From Polynucleobacter necessarius (GTDB lineage: Bacteria > Pseudomonadota > Gammaproteobacteria > Burkholderiales > Burkholderiaceae), in assembly GCF_900095175.1 (NCBI RefSeq), contig NZ_LT606946.1:1705417-1769416 (forward strand): DNA of 64,000 nt, read 5' to 3'. A program made the translations under genes and the position numbers. The notes under the pieces were generated by a model. It was not told the DNA's origin. It saw nothing but the letters and a program-made list of their open reading frames with translations, and did not search any database. Below are positions 20,582 through 33,139 of the stretch, in pieces (position 1 is the stretch's first letter; each line of letters begins with the position of its first letter).

Positions 20582-21155
20582 GTCGAACGCGGAACAGCGC
20601 TAGGCTTCCAAAAAGATTGGGCATCAAAGTAACCTGGCGACCCTCATGCAAGATGCATTGATCCAGAATTTGCAGACCCAAGCTTGAGGCTAATTTTTCA
20701 AAATCAGCAACGGTCAGAACGCGTACATTGGGTGTGTTGTACCACTGGTAAGGCAAGCTTTTAGAAGCTGGCATACGGCCAAAGCCAACAGCTAGGCGGT
20801 GTGACCAATGGCCAAAATTTGGGAAAGAAACAACTGACTCCTTGCCAACACGCACCACTTCACGCAGGATCTTTTCAGTTTCGTGAATGGTTTGTAGTGT
20901 TTGGGAGAGTACGACCGTATCGAAACTCTTATTCTCAAAAAGTGCCAAACCGCCTTCAAGATTTTGCTGAATGACGTTCAAACCCTTTTGAGCGCAAGAA
21001 AGTACGCGCGCATCATCAATCTCAACTCCGTAGGCATGAATAGGTTTTTTCTTTTGCAAATACTCTAAGAAGCTGCCATCCCCACAACCGAGGTCAAGCA
21101 CTTCACTATTCGGCGCAATCCAGTTCGCTATTGCGGCAAAGTCAGCGCGCTTCAT
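20574..21155 (-). CDS. metW: Methionine biosynthesis protein MetW
   Basis: A 193-residue methyltransferase-fold protein with the SAM-binding motif [15 protein letters not shown] near residue 20. In many proteobacteria metW follows metX and is needed with it for homoserine acylation; that pairing is seen here with a 4-bp overlap. Its biochemical activity is not well settled. The conserved [10 protein letters not shown] stretch supports the MetW call. Confidence 0.93.
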   Translation of the reverse strand: MKRADFAAIANWIAPNSEVLDLGCGDGSFLEYLQKKKPIHAYGVEIDDARVLSCAQKGLNVIQQNLEGGLALFENKSFDTVVLSQTLQTIHETEKILREVVRVGKESVVSFPNFGHWSHRLAVGFGRMPASKSLPYQWYNTPNVRVLTVADFEKLASSLGLQILDQCILHEGRQVTLMPNLFGSLALFRVRRA

Positions 21156-22291
21156 GATTTAGCCTCTAGCATTTGTTCGAAATAAGCACGAATCAGATTG
21201 TGATAACGCGGGTCATCCAATAAGAAAGCATCATGCCCATGTGGCGCATCAATCTCTGCATAACTCACTTCACTCTTATTGCTGAGCAAGGATTCCACAA
21301 TTTCTCGACTGCGGTTGGGAGGGAAGCGCCAATCCGTAGAGAAGCTCACAACTAAAAACTTGGCTTGCACTTCGGCTAAGGCACGATTCAAGCGGCCCTC
21401 GTAACGACGAGAAGGGTCAAAATAATCTAGCGCCCGAGTAATGAGCAAATAAGTATTGGCATCAAAGTAAGTAGAAAACTTATCACCTTGATGACGCAAA
21501 TAGCTCTCCACCTCAAATTCCACATCAAAACTAAAGCGGTAGTCATGAGACTCACCATTTGGTCTTTGTAGTTCGCGCCCAAACTTTTCCGCCATATCAT
21601 CGTCAGATAAATAGGTGATATGCCCAACCATGCGGGCCAGCTTTAGGCCACGCTTCGGTACAACGCCATGCTCGTAGTAATTGCCACCATGAAAATCTGG
21701 GTCAGACAAAATGGCATTGCGCGCCACTTCGTTAAATGCAATGTTCTGTGCGCTGAGTTTTGGCGTGGATGCAATTACCAAACAATGGGCAAGTCGTTTT
21801 GGAAACTGAATTGACCAGGCTAATGCCTGCATACCACCTAAGCTTCCACCGATAACTGCAGCAAAACGTCGAATGCCCAACTTATCAGCCAAGCGCGCCT
21901 GAGTGTTGACCCAGTCTTCAACTGTAATTACTGGGAAGTCTGCGCCATAGGGCTTACTAGTAGCCGGATTAATACTCATGGGACCTGTGGATCCAAAACA
22001 AGAGCCTAAGTTATTGACGCCAATAACAAAGAAATGATCCGTATCAACCGGCTTACCCGGTCCAATCATGTTGTCCCACCAGCCAATATCGTTTGGATCA
22101 TCTGGGTTGGGGCCGGCTACATGGTGTGACGCATTCAGTGCATGACAAACCAGCACGGCATTACTTTTATCGGCATTGAGTTTGCCGTAAGTTTCAATTA
22201 CTAAATCGTAGCCCGATAAGATGGCGCCACTTTGCAAAGGCAAGGGCTCGGCAAAATGGATAGTGTTTCTAGAGAGGTGTAGCTCGCTCAT
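21152..22291 (-). CDS. metX: Homoserine O-acyltransferase MetX
   Basis: Activates homoserine by acylation, the first committed step to methionine. The 379-residue alpha/beta hydrolase shows the nucleophile elbow [12 protein letters not shown] and the catalytic His in [13 protein letters not shown]. Whether it uses acetyl- or succinyl-CoA cannot be told by eye; MetX with MetW in betaproteobacteria is often succinyl-specific. It overlaps slmA upstream and metW downstream by 4 bp each. Confidence 0.94.
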   Translation of the reverse strand: MSELHLSRNTIHFAEPLPLQSGAILSGYDLVIETYGKLNADKSNAVLVCHALNASHHVAGPNPDDPNDIGWWDNMIGPGKPVDTDHFFVIGVNNLGSCFGSTGPMSINPATSKPYGADFPVITVEDWVNTQARLADKLGIRRFAAVIGGSLGGMQALAWSIQFPKRLAHCLVIASTPKLSAQNIAFNEVARNAILSDPDFHGGNYYEHGVVPKRGLKLARMVGHITYLSDDDMAEKFGRELQRPNGESHDYRFSFDVEFEVESYLRHQGDKFSTYFDANTYLLITRALDYFDPSRRYEGRLNRALAEVQAKFLVVSFSTDWRFPPNRSREIVESLLSNKSEVSYAEIDAPHGHDAFLLDDPRYHNLIRAYFEQMLEAKS

Positions 22292-22944
22292 TCGGACAGA
22301 AGAATGCGAAGACTAATATCAGATGCTTCCGTTGGCAGCTTCTTAAAGCCACTGCGTGCAAATCGATGCCAGCGCCCTAGGACGCAACTCATCAACATGG
22401 CTGCGCGCACACTAACTTCATCTTGACTTACATTTGCCCAAGCTCCGCCTTGAGTTTGAGCAATGCGCAAAGACTGCTTTAGAGATGCCTCCACGCGGTC
22501 TAGAACTTGTGTAATACGCTCTTGCAGGCGATCATCCTCTTGCAATAAGGCATCACCCAAAAGTACGCGAGTCATGCCAGGATTCTTTTCTGCGAAGAAC
22601 AACAACATCTGCAAAATCCCGCGCGCTTGCGCAAGGCCAGACTCTTCTTTTTGATTAATCTGATTAATCAAGCCAAAAACGGTTTGCTCAATAAATGAAA
22701 TCAAGCCCTCAAACATCTGCGCCTTACTAGCGAAGTGTCGGTAGAGCGCTGCTTCTGAAACTTGAATTTTTGCCGCCAAGGCAGCAGTGGTTACGCGCTC
22801 ACCCTTCGGGTTTTGCAACATCTCTGCCAACACCTGCAAGATCTGTAGACGACGCTCGCCAGGGCGCGGGCGCTTGCGTGTCTTACCCTCTTCGGCAACT
22901 GTCGCTTCGATCTCTGATGCAGTAGGGTCTAAGGAATCACGCAT
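22288..22944 (-). CDS. slmA: TetR-family nucleoid occlusion factor SlmA
   Basis: Binds specific chromosomal sites and blocks FtsZ assembly over the nucleoid. The 218-residue protein has an N-terminal TetR helix-turn-helix ([21 protein letters not shown], residues about 50-70) and the SlmA-like [19 protein letters not shown] ahead of it. It lies between argB (21 bp upstream) and metX (overlap 4 bp). A general TetR regulator is the alternative, but the N-terminal half fits SlmA well. Confidence 0.87.
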   Translation of the reverse strand: MRDSLDPTASEIEATVAEEGKTRKRPRPGERRLQILQVLAEMLQNPKGERVTTAALAAKIQVSEAALYRHFASKAQMFEGLISFIEQTVFGLINQINQKEESGLAQARGILQMLLFFAEKNPGMTRVLLGDALLQEDDRLQERITQVLDRVEASLKQSLRIAQTQGGAWANVSQDEVSVRAAMLMSCVLGRWHRFARSGFKKLPTEASDISLRILLSE

Positions 22945-22965
22945 ATCTATATCTCTTATCCACTC

Positions 22966-23868
22966 TCAGCGGGAGCGAATCATTGTTCCAAAAGCTTGTT
23001 CAGTCAGAATCTCAAGCAACAGTGAGTGCTCAATTCGGCCATCAATGATGTGAACAGAATTCACGCCACTCTTTGCTGCGTCTAATGCAGAAGAAATCTT
23101 TGGCAACATTCCGCCCGAGATCGTGCCATCTGCAAATAAACCATCGATTTCACGTGCAGTCAGATCAGTTAAGAGTGTGCCGGCCTTATCCATCACGCCC
23201 GGAATATTGGTCATCATGACTAATTTCTCTGCATGCAAAATTTCTGCCATCTTGCCAGCGACTAAGTCAGCATTGATGTTGTAAGCCTGACCCTCTTCGC
23301 TAAATCCGATTGGAGAGATCACCGGAATAAAGGCATCGTCTTGCAATGCTTTCACAACTGCCGGATTAATGGCCTCAATCTCACCAACAAAACCTAAATC
23401 AATCGTTCCGCCAGCTTTCTTTTCATCAGCAACCAACATTTTCTTCGCACGAATCAAGCCGCCGTCTTTACCAGTTAAGCCAACCGCCTGACCACCAAAG
23501 TGATTAATCAACATCACAATATCTTGCTGCACTTCGCCACCGAGAACCCACTCCACCACTTCCATGGTTTCTTCATCGGTTACGCGCATACCTTGAATAA
23601 AGGTGCCCGTCTTACCAATCTTTTTGAGGGCCTCATCAATTTGTGGGCCGCCGCCGTGAACGACGACAGGGTTCATGCCAACCAGCTTCAGCAAGATGAC
23701 ATCGCGCGCAAAACTTTCTTTCAGGCGCTCTTCAACCATCGCATTTCCACCGTACTTAATCACAATCGTCTTACCATGATATGCACGAATGTAAGGCAAA
23801 GCCTCGGCCAAAATCTCCGCCTTCAGTAAGGGTGGGATTTCGCTAATAGATGGGGATTGCTTGGTCAT
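22966..23868 (-). CDS. argB: Acetylglutamate kinase ArgB
   Basis: Phosphorylates N-acetylglutamate in arginine synthesis. The 300-residue enzyme has the amino-acid kinase motifs [22 protein letters not shown], and the C-terminal region [19 protein letters not shown]. It is 26 bp downstream of dksA and 21 bp upstream of slmA, part of a long minus-strand run. A single argB with normal length. Confidence 0.96.
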   Translation of the reverse strand: MTKQSPSISEIPPLLKAEILAEALPYIRAYHGKTIVIKYGGNAMVEERLKESFARDVILLKLVGMNPVVVHGGGPQIDEALKKIGKTGTFIQGMRVTDEETMEVVEWVLGGEVQQDIVMLINHFGGQAVGLTGKDGGLIRAKKMLVADEKKAGGTIDLGFVGEIEAINPAVVKALQDDAFIPVISPIGFSEEGQAYNINADLVAGKMAEILHAEKLVMMTNIPGVMDKAGTLLTDLTAREIDGLFADGTISGGMLPKISSALDAAKSGVNSVHIIDGRIEHSLLLEILTEQAFGTMIRSR

Positions 23869-23894
23869 TGCTACTTTTATATTTAGTCTAGTAA

Positions 23895-24383
23895 TTAATC
23901 GCCAAACAACTTTTGACGAAGTTCACGACGCTCTTGCGCCTCAAGCGAGAGATTGGCTGTTGGGCGAGCAATTAAACGGTTCAAACCAATCGACTCCCCA
24001 GTCTCTTCACACCAACCATAATCACCGGACTCAATGCGGGCCAAAGCCTGCTCCACTTTTTTCAGCAGCTTGCGCTCACGATCACGGGTGCGCAACTCGA
24101 GTGCATGTTCTTCTTCAATCGTTGCACGATCCGCAGGATCAGGAACCAAAATGTTTTCACGCAAATGCTCTGTGGTCTCAGAGGCATTTTTCAAAATATC
24201 GTCTTTTAAGGTCAGAAGCTTTTGACGGAAAAAATCCAGCTGAGCTGCATTCATATAGTCCTTTTCGGACATCTTGAGCAATTCAACTTCTGTTAAAGGT
24301 GCACCCTTAGCAGCCTTTGCACTTGCAGCCTTAGTAGGCGCTTTTGCTGTAGCCGTAGCTTTCGTTGGTGTTTTTACCGTCAT
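23895..24383 (-). CDS. dksA: RNA polymerase-binding factor DksA, zinc-site cysteines mostly replaced
   Basis: Works with ppGpp at the RNA polymerase secondary channel to adjust transcription of ribosomal and amino-acid genes. The 162-residue protein has an Ala/Lys/Thr-rich N-terminus (to about residue 30), the coiled-coil with [11 protein letters not shown] at its tip, and a C-terminal globular part. That part reads [13 protein letters not shown] and then [14 protein letters not shown]: only one of the four zinc cysteines of E. coli DksA remains. This cysteine-poor form occurs in other betaproteobacteria, so it is probably functional. Confidence 0.92.
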   Translation of the reverse strand: MTVKTPTKATATAKAPTKAASAKAAKGAPLTEVELLKMSEKDYMNAAQLDFFRQKLLTLKDDILKNASETTEHLRENILVPDPADRATIEEEHALELRTRDRERKLLKKVEQALARIESGDYGWCEETGESIGLNRLIARPTANLSLEAQERRELRQKLFGD

Positions 24384-24446
24384 TTCGTTCTTTCCATGGA
24401 TCTAAACCATTATTACTTCATTCTGCCAAACTTTTGCCGCCGTTTT

Positions 24447-24468
24447 GCCAATATTTATCAATATTGGC
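24447..24468. repeat. Perfect 9-bp dyad upstream of dksA
   Basis: GCCAATATT (24447-24455) and AATATTGGC (24460-24468) are exact inverted copies separated by TATC. The element lies 64-85 bp before the dksA start and downstream of the CobW-family gene. It lacks a following T run on the minus strand, so it is not a simple terminator. It may be an operator or a leader hairpin. Confidence 0.45.
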
Positions 24469-24496
24469 CGTGGCGCCGGATTGTACTTTATATTTT

Positions 24497-25516
24497 CTAG
24501 GCCAAACACCCTTCAAGCCCAGCCAGCAGGGTGTCTTTAGGCAAATCAATGCCGATAAAAACCATCCGCGTTTGCTTTGGCTCAGCACCCCAAACACCCG
24601 CTAAATCACTCCCCATCATCTGATGGACGCCCTGGAACACGACTTTTCGGTTACTACCCTTCACATAGAGCACGCCTTTATAGCGCAACATCTTCTCTCC
24701 GAAGACCTCCAAAATGCCCCCCAGGAAGTCCTCTAATTTTTTATGATCAAAGGGTTTATCACTACGAAAAACGAAGGATTGAATGCGGTCTGTATGGCCT
24801 GCATGATCATGATGGTCGTGACTATGGTCATGCCCACAAGTGCTGTGATCATGATCGTCTTGCTCCAAAAAGTGAGGGTCAATATCTAGCTTGGCGTTCA
24901 AATTAAAGCCTTTGAGATCCAAAACAGCATCTAAAGGCACTACACCCTTAGAAATGCCCTGAATTGGGGCGCGGGAATTCATATGCATTAAACGATTGCG
25001 CAAAGCATCCACTTCAGCCGGCGTTACCAAATCCGTCTTAGTAATGAAGATTTGATCAGCAAAGCCTACTTGGCGCTGCGCCTCTTCATGCTCAGTAAGC
25101 TGCTGTGGTCCATGCTTAGCATCTACAAGAGTCACTACCGCATCTAATACGTAATGATCCGCAACATCATCATCCATAAAGAATGTTTGGGCCACCGGGC
25201 CTGGATTAGCCACACCAGTAGTCTCAATGACTACGCGATCAAAGCTAATCTTTTTATCTTTACGTTGTTCCCACAATGAGTTGAGCGCCTCTACTAAATC
25301 GCCACGAATAGTGCAGCAAATACAACCATTGCTCATTTGCACAATATTTTCTTGGTTATCTTGAACCAAGATGTCGTTATCAATATTTTCTTCGCCGAAC
25401 TCGTTTTCAATCACGGCAATTTTTTTGCCATGCTCCTCAGTCAAGATATGTTTGAGCAAAGTCGTTTTGCCGCTACCTAAAAAGCCTGTGAGAATTGTTA
25501 CCGGAATTAACGCCAT
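24497..25516 (-). CDS. CobW/COG0523-family metallochaperone GTPase
   Basis: A G3E-family GTPase thought to deliver metal ions, often zinc, to target proteins. It has the P-loop [11 protein letters not shown], the metal-binding CxCC in [10 protein letters not shown], and ITKTDL for guanine specificity. A His/Asp-rich loop ([19 protein letters not shown], about residues 220-240) suggests metal binding. The CobW C-terminal domain follows, giving about 339 residues. I start it at 25516 (MALIPVTIL), with an in-frame ATG five codons upstream as alternative. The metal is not known. Confidence 0.88.
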   Translation of the reverse strand: MALIPVTILTGFLGSGKTTLLKHILTEEHGKKIAVIENEFGEENIDNDILVQDNQENIVQMSNGCICCTIRGDLVEALNSLWEQRKDKKISFDRVVIETTGVANPGPVAQTFFMDDDVADHYVLDAVVTLVDAKHGPQQLTEHEEAQRQVGFADQIFITKTDLVTPAEVDALRNRLMHMNSRAPIQGISKGVVPLDAVLDLKGFNLNAKLDIDPHFLEQDDHDHSTCGHDHSHDHHDHAGHTDRIQSFVFRSDKPFDHKKLEDFLGGILEVFGEKMLRYKGVLYVKGSNRKVVFQGVHQMMGSDLAGVWGAEPKQTRMVFIGIDLPKDTLLAGLEGCLA

Positions 25517-25582
25517 GATCGATCCATTCAAAATCTATAAATACATTCCCTAAATGGGAAACCTACTATCTTACCCAGTTCC

Positions 25583-26584
25583 TCAAGCTTTGCCAGCCTT
25601 TGCGCGTGGATGGGCTTTATCGTATGCCTGCGCTAGGTGCTGGAAATCTAAAGAGGTATAAATCTGCGTGCTGGCAATGCTGGCATGCCCCAACATCTCC
25701 TGCACCGCCCGCAAATCTTGGGACGATTGCAATACATGACTAGCAAAACTATGGCGCATCATATGTGGGTGCACATGGGTTGGCAGACCAGCCCTCATTG
25801 CCAAAGTCCGTAGGCGCGCCTGCACCGTTCGAGGGGATAGGCGCGCACCAGTAGCGGAGATAAATAAAGCCATCGATACACCTGCTTGCTCCAGTTGGTC
25901 GCGGATCGCGCGCCAGACCTTGAGGGATTGCATGGCAGGTCCACCAATCGGGACTGAGCGACGTTTACCGCCCTTACCCAATACTGTGACTTCCGCTGCG
26001 TCCCAATCCAACCATCCTGCAGACTCCTGCTGTCGATCTTTGCTCTGCATCACATCAATGCCCAGCAACTCAGATAATCGTAGGCCAGAGGAATAAAGCA
26101 AATCAATGATTGCTACATCACGCACAGCTTCTAGATCTTGCTTTTCTTCAGCCTCTTTTACGGCTTGACTAACCAAAGCAAGAGCTTGCTCAACCGAAAG
26201 TGCTTTGGGTAATGACTTCAAACGTTTGGGCGCCTTCACATCATCAACGGGATTTGCCACTAGATTTGCTGTCGCTCTCCCGTCCTTTGCATCACGACGC
26301 GCATCTTTCTCAGTCAACCAGTCATACCAGCCACGCCACGCAGACAGCGCTCTAGCAATCGTGCGAGATGATTTTCCCTTTGAATGCAAGCGACCTGCCC
26401 AGCGACGCACATGCGCATTTGTGACTTTTAATAATTCGATCGAATCGTCTGTTGCCAATACTTGCAACTCGCCCAGATCCATGCGGTACGCTTTAAGCGT
26501 ATGAGGTGACAGCTGCCTTAATACATGCAGCTCGTGCAAATACTCTTGCACTAAGGGATGAAGGTCAGCTGGTGCTTGGCTCAT
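25583..26584 (-). CDS. xerC: Tyrosine recombinase XerC
   Basis: Resolves chromosome dimers at dif with XerD. The 333-residue enzyme has the N-terminal SAM-like domain (LSPHTLKAYRMDL) and the catalytic set: Arg in SGLRLSELLG, Lys in VLGKGGKRR, His-x-x-Arg in HPHMMRHSFASH, and GHASIASTQIYT with the tyrosine. A charged insertion (ARRDAKDGRAT) lies near residue 110. The start overlaps the end of the DUF484 gene by 20 bp, the standard DUF484-xerC pairing, which marks it as the housekeeping gene rather than a mobile-element integrase. Confidence 0.93.
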   Translation of the reverse strand: MSQAPADLHPLVQEYLHELHVLRQLSPHTLKAYRMDLGELQVLATDDSIELLKVTNAHVRRWAGRLHSKGKSSRTIARALSAWRGWYDWLTEKDARRDAKDGRATANLVANPVDDVKAPKRLKSLPKALSVEQALALVSQAVKEAEEKQDLEAVRDVAIIDLLYSSGLRLSELLGIDVMQSKDRQQESAGWLDWDAAEVTVLGKGGKRRSVPIGGPAMQSLKVWRAIRDQLEQAGVSMALFISATGARLSPRTVQARLRTLAMRAGLPTHVHPHMMRHSFASHVLQSSQDLRAVQEMLGHASIASTQIYTSLDFQHLAQAYDKAHPRAKAGKA

Positions 26585-27240
26585 AAGCTTGGATACGATC
26601 CAAAGCTGCAGCAGTCAGTTCGGCAATCTGACGCAAATAAAATGCGCCCATATCTGCAGTAAAGCGAGATTCATCTTTACTTGCTAGCAAGAGTACTGCT
26701 GGCGATTGCACCACGCCAACACTCTTACCTAATGGCAAGCCAATTGCCACCATGCTTTGCCACTCAGGATTAATGCTCACTTGAGTTGCCAACAAATCCA
26801 CGCTCGCAGTTGCTAATTCCTTAGCAGAGCCACATAAAGGCGTATCGACCCACGGACCAAATACCGTATTGGGCGAGAGAAGTTGCGCCGCCTCCACTTC
26901 AAATACTTCCGCTAAACCCGCGGTGACTGCAGACTCAACATCAGCCTTTGTATTAGCGCCTATCAGGCGCAACAACCAGGCCACCAAACTCTGTTGAGTC
27001 TTGTCATTGCGACTTCCAAAGTGCAACATCTCACTCAGGCGGCGGTTCAGCTCTTGGTTTTGCGTGCGCAACAAAGTCATCTGGCGCTCTTGCAATGAGA
27101 TCGCGCGATCTTCATGTGGATGCTTCAAGCGAATTTCATTTAAGAGATTGGCATAACGCTCAAAAAAAACCTGGGGTAGCGCGTAACCACTCCGCCACCA
27201 ATTCTTCTTGTTCGGCTTGCTTAGGATCGATTGCGCTCAT
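26565..27240 (-). pseudogene. DUF484 family protein, frameshifted in a T8 run
   Basis: A GAF-like protein of unknown function that usually precedes xerC. The first frame starts at 27240 (MSAIDPKQAEQEE) and reads through EWLRATPGFF, then stops. The homology continues one base out of frame as ERYANLLNEIRLKHPHED and on to the normal C-terminus at 26565. The junction is a run of eight T on the coding strand (27162-27169); seven would keep the frame. The C-terminal 187 residues remain open and might be started internally. Could be real decay or a homopolymer sequencing error. Confidence 0.8.
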
Positions 27241-27275
27241 CTATGTCTTTCTCGCTTATTTTCTGACTTAACTTT

Positions 27276-28748
27276 TTAGCTCAGCTTCTTACGTAGCAAC
27301 TCATTCACCTGACCTGGATTGGCTTTACCTTGTGAGGCTTTCATGATCTGACCAACCAAAGCATTAAATGCCTTTTCCTTGCCAGAGCGGAACTCTTCAA
27401 CAGACTTCTCGTTGGCGGCCAGGACCATATCAATCATGGCCTCAAGCTCACTACTATCACTGATCTGCCTCAAGCCTTTGGCGTCAATCACTTGATCAAC
27501 AGTACTAATAACTTTGCCAGCAATAGCCTCTTCCCACAGAATTGCAAAGATATCTTTTGCGATCTTGTTAGAGATAGTCCCATCTGCTACGCGAGTTAAT
27601 AGCGGCGCTAAATGCTCTGCCTTTAATGGCGCATCTGCAGTAGCAATGCCGGCGCGATTGAGTGATGAGGCAAACTCGCCCGCAATCAGATTGGCCGCAG
27701 CTTTTGCTAAAGGCTTTCCAACAATAGCCAAAAGCTCTTCAAATACTTTGGCGGTATCGCGATCTTGCGTGAGCAATTGGGCATCGTAGGCACTTAAACC
27801 GAACTCACTTTGCCATTGCTCGCGAAGCTGGGCAGGGAGGGCAGGCATCTTGCTGCGCACATCGGCAATCCACGCATCATCAATCACGACCGGCAATAGG
27901 TCTGGATCCGGGAAATAGCGGTAGTCGTTTGCATCCTCTTTACTACGCATGCTGCGAGTCTCTTGACGATCAGGATCGTACAGGCGGGTTTCTTGCACAA
28001 CTGTGCCGCCATCTTCAATTAATTCAATTTGACGACGCACTTCATATTGAATCGCTTCCTCTAAAAAGCGGAAGGAATTTAAGTTCTTAATCTCGCAGCG
28101 GGTACCAAATTCTGTTTGACCTACTGGTCGAACGGATACGTTGGCATCACAACGGAAAGAGCCTTCTTGCATATTGCCATCACACACACCCAACCAAACT
28201 ACGAGCGTATGCAGTGCTTTTGCATAAGCAACTGCTTCAGCAGCACTTCGCATCACTGGCTCAGTCACAATTTCCAACAATGGTGTGCCGGCACGATTTA
28301 AATCGATACCACTGGATGCTTCGCCATGCGGCCCTAAGAAGCCCTCTTCATGAGCTGACTTACCTGCGTCCTCCTCCATGTGGGCGCGTGTGAGCTCAAC
28401 TACTTTGACTTGATCGCCGACTAATATTTCCAGATGGCCGCCCACAACCACCGGAAGATCCATCTGACTAATTTGGTATCCCTTTGGTAGGTCGGGATAG
28501 AAATAATTCTTGCGGGCAAAAATACTTGCGGGCGTAATCTTGGCATTGACCGCCAAACCAAAACGAATGGCATGCTCAACCGCCTGACGATTTAATACTG
28601 GCAAAACGCCCGGTAACGCCAAGTCAACGGCACAGGCTTGTGTATTCGGGCCAGCACCAAAGCGTGTACTCGCACCGCTGAAAATTTTTGACTGTGTTTG
28701 TAACTGTGCGTGGGTCTCTAGACCAATAACGATTTCCCATTGCATCAT
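27276..28748 (-). CDS. gatB: Asp/Glu-tRNA amidotransferase subunit GatB
   Basis: The subunit of GatCAB that binds and activates mischarged Glu-tRNA(Gln) or Asp-tRNA(Asn). It starts [16 protein letters not shown] and has the zinc/tRNA-binding kinase-like core with [13 protein letters not shown] and the signature [10 protein letters not shown]. The C-terminal YqeY-like tail ends at [10 protein letters not shown]. Tandem ATG codons at 28748 and 28745 overlap the gatA stop, so coupling is likely. A longer in-frame start at 28778 would overlap gatA further and is less likely. Confidence 0.95.
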   Translation of the reverse strand: MMQWEIVIGLETHAQLQTQSKIFSGASTRFGAGPNTQACAVDLALPGVLPVLNRQAVEHAIRFGLAVNAKITPASIFARKNYFYPDLPKGYQISQMDLPVVVGGHLEILVGDQVKVVELTRAHMEEDAGKSAHEEGFLGPHGEASSGIDLNRAGTPLLEIVTEPVMRSAAEAVAYAKALHTLVVWLGVCDGNMQEGSFRCDANVSVRPVGQTEFGTRCEIKNLNSFRFLEEAIQYEVRRQIELIEDGGTVVQETRLYDPDRQETRSMRSKEDANDYRYFPDPDLLPVVIDDAWIADVRSKMPALPAQLREQWQSEFGLSAYDAQLLTQDRDTAKVFEELLAIVGKPLAKAAANLIAGEFASSLNRAGIATADAPLKAEHLAPLLTRVADGTISNKIAKDIFAILWEEAIAGKVISTVDQVIDAKGLRQISDSSELEAMIDMVLAANEKSVEEFRSGKEKAFNALVGQIMKASQGKANPGQVNELLRKKLS

Positions 28749-30258
28749 GCCACCTCGCTTGCTTGACGCAAATGCCAATCAGTACTTTGCTGATATTGGT
28801 GCGCCACCTGAAGTAAGCGCGCCTCAGAAAAATAATTACCAATGAGCTGCATGCCGATCGGTAGCTTGCTTGAATTAAAGCTGCAAGGAACACTCATAGC
28901 TGGCAACCCTGCTAAGTTCGTTGAGAGCGTGTAAATGTCTTCTAAATACATCTGCACTGGGTCTTTTGATTTTTCACCTAAACGCCATGCAACATCTGGC
29001 GCAACCGGCCCTAAGATGACATCGCACTTTTCAAATGCCGCTTGAAAATCCGCTGCAATAATGCGACGAATTTTTTGAGCTTGTAGGTAATACGCATCGT
29101 AATAACCATGACAAAGCACATAGGTGCCCACCAAGATGCGACGCTTTACTTCTGCGCCAAAACCTTCAGTACGTGATTTCTTATACATGTCAGATAAATC
29201 ACGATATTCATTTGCGCGGTGTCCGTAACGCACACCATCAAAGCGACTCAAATTACTTGAGGCTTCGGCAGGAGCCAAAACGTAATACACCGGGATGGAT
29301 AACTTGGTCTTAGGCAAGCTCACGTCCACAAGCTGGGCACCTAAATCTTGCAATGCTTTTGCAGCAGCATTAACGGCATTAGCAACTTCCGGCGCAAGAC
29401 CTTCTGCAAAGAATTCTATTGGCAAGCCAACGCGCAAACCTTCTAAAGGTTTTGCTGGGTTAGAGTTGCCCTCTTTCCAGGCCTGGATCAAGTAACGACC
29501 GTAATCCTCGCCAGAATCAGCCAAGGAAGTCGAGTCACGCGGATCGTGCGAGGACATTGCTGTTAGTAATAAGGCGCAATCTTCAGCCGTCTTACCCATT
29601 GGCCCCGCCTGATCCAAGGAGGAGGCGTAGGCAATCATCCCGTAGCGAGATACGCGCCCATAACTAGGCTTTATTCCAGTCAGTCCGCAAAAAGCAGCTG
29701 GTTGACGTATTGAGCCGCCAGTATCTGTGCCTGTCGCAATCGGAGCTAGTCCAGCTGCCACTGCAGCAGCAGATCCCCCAGAAGATCCGCCAGCAACATA
29801 TTCTGCATTCCAGGGATTTAAGACTGGTCCATAAGCTGAATTTTCATTAGATGAACCCATTGCAAATTCATCCATATTAGTCTTGCCAAGACAAACCATG
29901 CCAGCACCATTGGGATTGAGCTCGTCTGGAATTCCAAGATTAGAGACTACTGTGGCATCAAATGGGCTGAGGTAACCCTCAAGCATTTTGGATGCGGCAG
30001 TCGACTTCCAGCCGCGTGTAACAAACACATCTTTATGGGCTACGGGAATACCAGTCAGCTTTCCGCCTTTTCCAGAGGACAATAAGGCATCTGCTTTGGA
30101 AGCTTGGTCTAAACTTAAGTGAGCACTTACATCAAGGTATGCATTCCACTGTTTTCCAGCTTCAATACGGTCCAAAAAGTATCTTGTCAACTCAGTACTG
30201 GAGACCTCTTTTGCGGCCAATGCTTTAGCCATTAAGGCTATAGGGGTTTTGTGCCAAC

Positions 30259-30262
<4 letters not shown>
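28745..30262 (-). CDS. gatA: Asp/Glu-tRNA amidotransferase subunit GatA
   Basis: The amidase subunit that releases ammonia from glutamine for tRNA-bound Glu or Asp. The Lys-Ser-Ser triad is visible in [24 protein letters not shown] and [16 protein letters not shown]. At 505 residues it is slightly longer than the usual 480-490. It overlaps gatC by 4 bp upstream and gatB downstream. Confidence 0.96.
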
Positions 30263-31656
<1,394 letters not shown>

Positions 31657-31680
31657 TTGACTTAAGCGTCGATTAGGGAA

Positions 31681-32610
31681 TTGCAACATAGCGCTCCTCC
31701 ACTTTTCAGACAAGGCGTTCCGGCTTTAGTCAAACTGATTGTCTGTCTATCGATCAGCATTGCATTGATGTTGATCGATTTTCGTTTTAAGGCGCTCGAT
31801 CCAATTCGCAATAACGTCAACTGGATATTGCGTCCGCTAGAGTATGTGATGATGATGCCGCGCAATGCGTATGATGCGACTTCTGAATACTTCACAACAC
31901 GTGGCATCCTTGATAAAGAAAATCAAGAGATGAAGGTACGTCAAGCAGAGCTCTCTTTGCTTGCCAACCAATCCGAATTTCTTGTCGTAGAAAATCAAAA
32001 CCTGCGACAGTTAATGGGCCTGCAAAAGCAAGTGCCATTCAAAACATTACCAGTGGAAATTTTATTTAATCCACCCAATCCCATTTCTCAGCGCATCGTG
32101 ATTAATCGCGGAAGCAATGATGGCCTAAAACTAGGCAACCCCATCGCCAATGATTCCGGAATTCTTGGCCAAGTAGTGCGCCTGTACGACAACTCCGCTG
32201 AAGTTTCTCTGCTGGAGGATCGTGACTTTGCTGTCCCCGTACAAGTAGCGCGCAATGGCTTGAGAGCTGCAGTATTCGGCGCAGGACGGGGCAACCCCCT
32301 TAAGCTTCGCTATCTACCGGTAGCAAGTGACTTAGAAGTCGGTGATGTGCTCATTACCTCTGGCATCGATGGCGTTTATCCGCCCGGCTTTGCAGTGGCT
32401 GTGATTAGCCGGATCGAGCGTAATGCCGACAAAAATTCTTCAAATGTCTTCTGCGTGCCAGTTGCACCGGTTAATCGCTACCGCCAGGCCTTAGCCCTTC
32501 TCTACGATCCACAGTGGGATGCCAAAGCCTCTACTGCAACCAGTAAGTCTGGTACCCCACCGACCAATACTCCAGGTCGTCGCCAAACTCGTGCTCGAGG
32601 CATGCAATGA
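31681..32610 (+). CDS. mreC: Rod-shape determining protein MreC
   Basis: A bitopic inner-membrane protein linking MreB filaments to the periplasmic wall-synthesis enzymes. The 309-residue protein has one N-terminal membrane segment (about residues 15-35), a coiled coil with FLVVENQNLRQLMGL, and the MreC beta domain with VGDVLITSGIDGVYPPG. The start is TTG, preceded directly by AGGGAA. The C-terminal tail is rich in Thr, Pro and Arg. mreD overlaps by 4 bp. Confidence 0.94.
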   Translation: MQHSAPPLFRQGVPALVKLIVCLSISIALMLIDFRFKALDPIRNNVNWILRPLEYVMMMPRNAYDATSEYFTTRGILDKENQEMKVRQAELSLLANQSEFLVVENQNLRQLMGLQKQVPFKTLPVEILFNPPNPISQRIVINRGSNDGLKLGNPIANDSGILGQVVRLYDNSAEVSLLEDRDFAVPVQVARNGLRAAVFGAGRGNPLKLRYLPVASDLEVGDVLITSGIDGVYPPGFAVAVISRIERNADKNSSNVFCVPVAPVNRYRQALALLYDPQWDAKASTATSKSGTPPTNTPGRRQTRARGMQ

Positions 32611-33131
32611 TTGACTTTCAAAGCGGCTATATTCTGCGCCCGGTCAATCCGGTCTTTATCTACTTCAGCTTGTTTTGTGCATTGCTGCTAAACCTGTTGC
32701 CTATTGGCAATTATGGTTGGATTCCTGACTGGCTCATTATTTGTATCGTGTTCTGGAACATCCACCAGCATCGCTACGTCGGCGTCATCATCGCGTTCAT
32801 TCTCGGCCTATTGATGGATGTCCATAACTCTGACCTTTTAGGTCTTCATGCATTTAGCTATTCATTGGTGGCTTACATTGCTATTTCTTGGCATCGTCGC
32901 ATCATTGCGCTGTCGGTATTAACGCAAGCTCTACATCTTTTACCAATCTTTTTGCTGGTCTCTTTGTTCCCGGCGCTTGCCCATTGGCTCTTAAGTGGTG
33001 ATATCTACTGGTGGGCGCTCACTGGAGCTATTCAGGCTCTCATTGAAGCACTCTTATGGCCCATAGCAACACGCATCCTGTTATCGCCTCAACGTCGACC
33101 AATTGACGTTGATCACAATCGTCCGCTTTAA
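32607..33131 (+). CDS. mreD: Rod-shape determining protein MreD
   Basis: A polytopic membrane partner of MreC. The 174-residue protein has about five hydrophobic segments and the conserved ILGLLMDVHNSDLLGLHAFSY (positions about 67-87, quoted without its first residue in family descriptions). It overlaps mreC by 4 bp and precedes mrdA by 8 bp. Sequence conservation in MreD is low, so operon position carries much of the weight. Confidence 0.92.
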   Translation: MIDFQSGYILRPVNPVFIYFSLFCALLLNLLPIGNYGWIPDWLIICIVFWNIHQHRYVGVIIAFILGLLMDVHNSDLLGLHAFSYSLVAYIAISWHRRIIALSVLTQALHLLPIFLLVSLFPALAHWLLSGDIYWWALTGAIQALIEALLWPIATRILLSPQRRPIDVDHNRPL

Positions 33132-33139
33132 CGCGTCAC

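Noticed and set aside
23895-24383. dksA as a defective gene because zinc cysteines are missing
   Set aside because: The same cysteine-poor pattern is usual in related betaproteobacterial DksA proteins and the frame is intact.
25583-26584. Tyrosine recombinase as the integrase of the tRNA-Phe array
   Set aside because: It overlaps the DUF484 gene, the standard place of housekeeping xerC, and is 30 kb away. Its motifs fit XerC.
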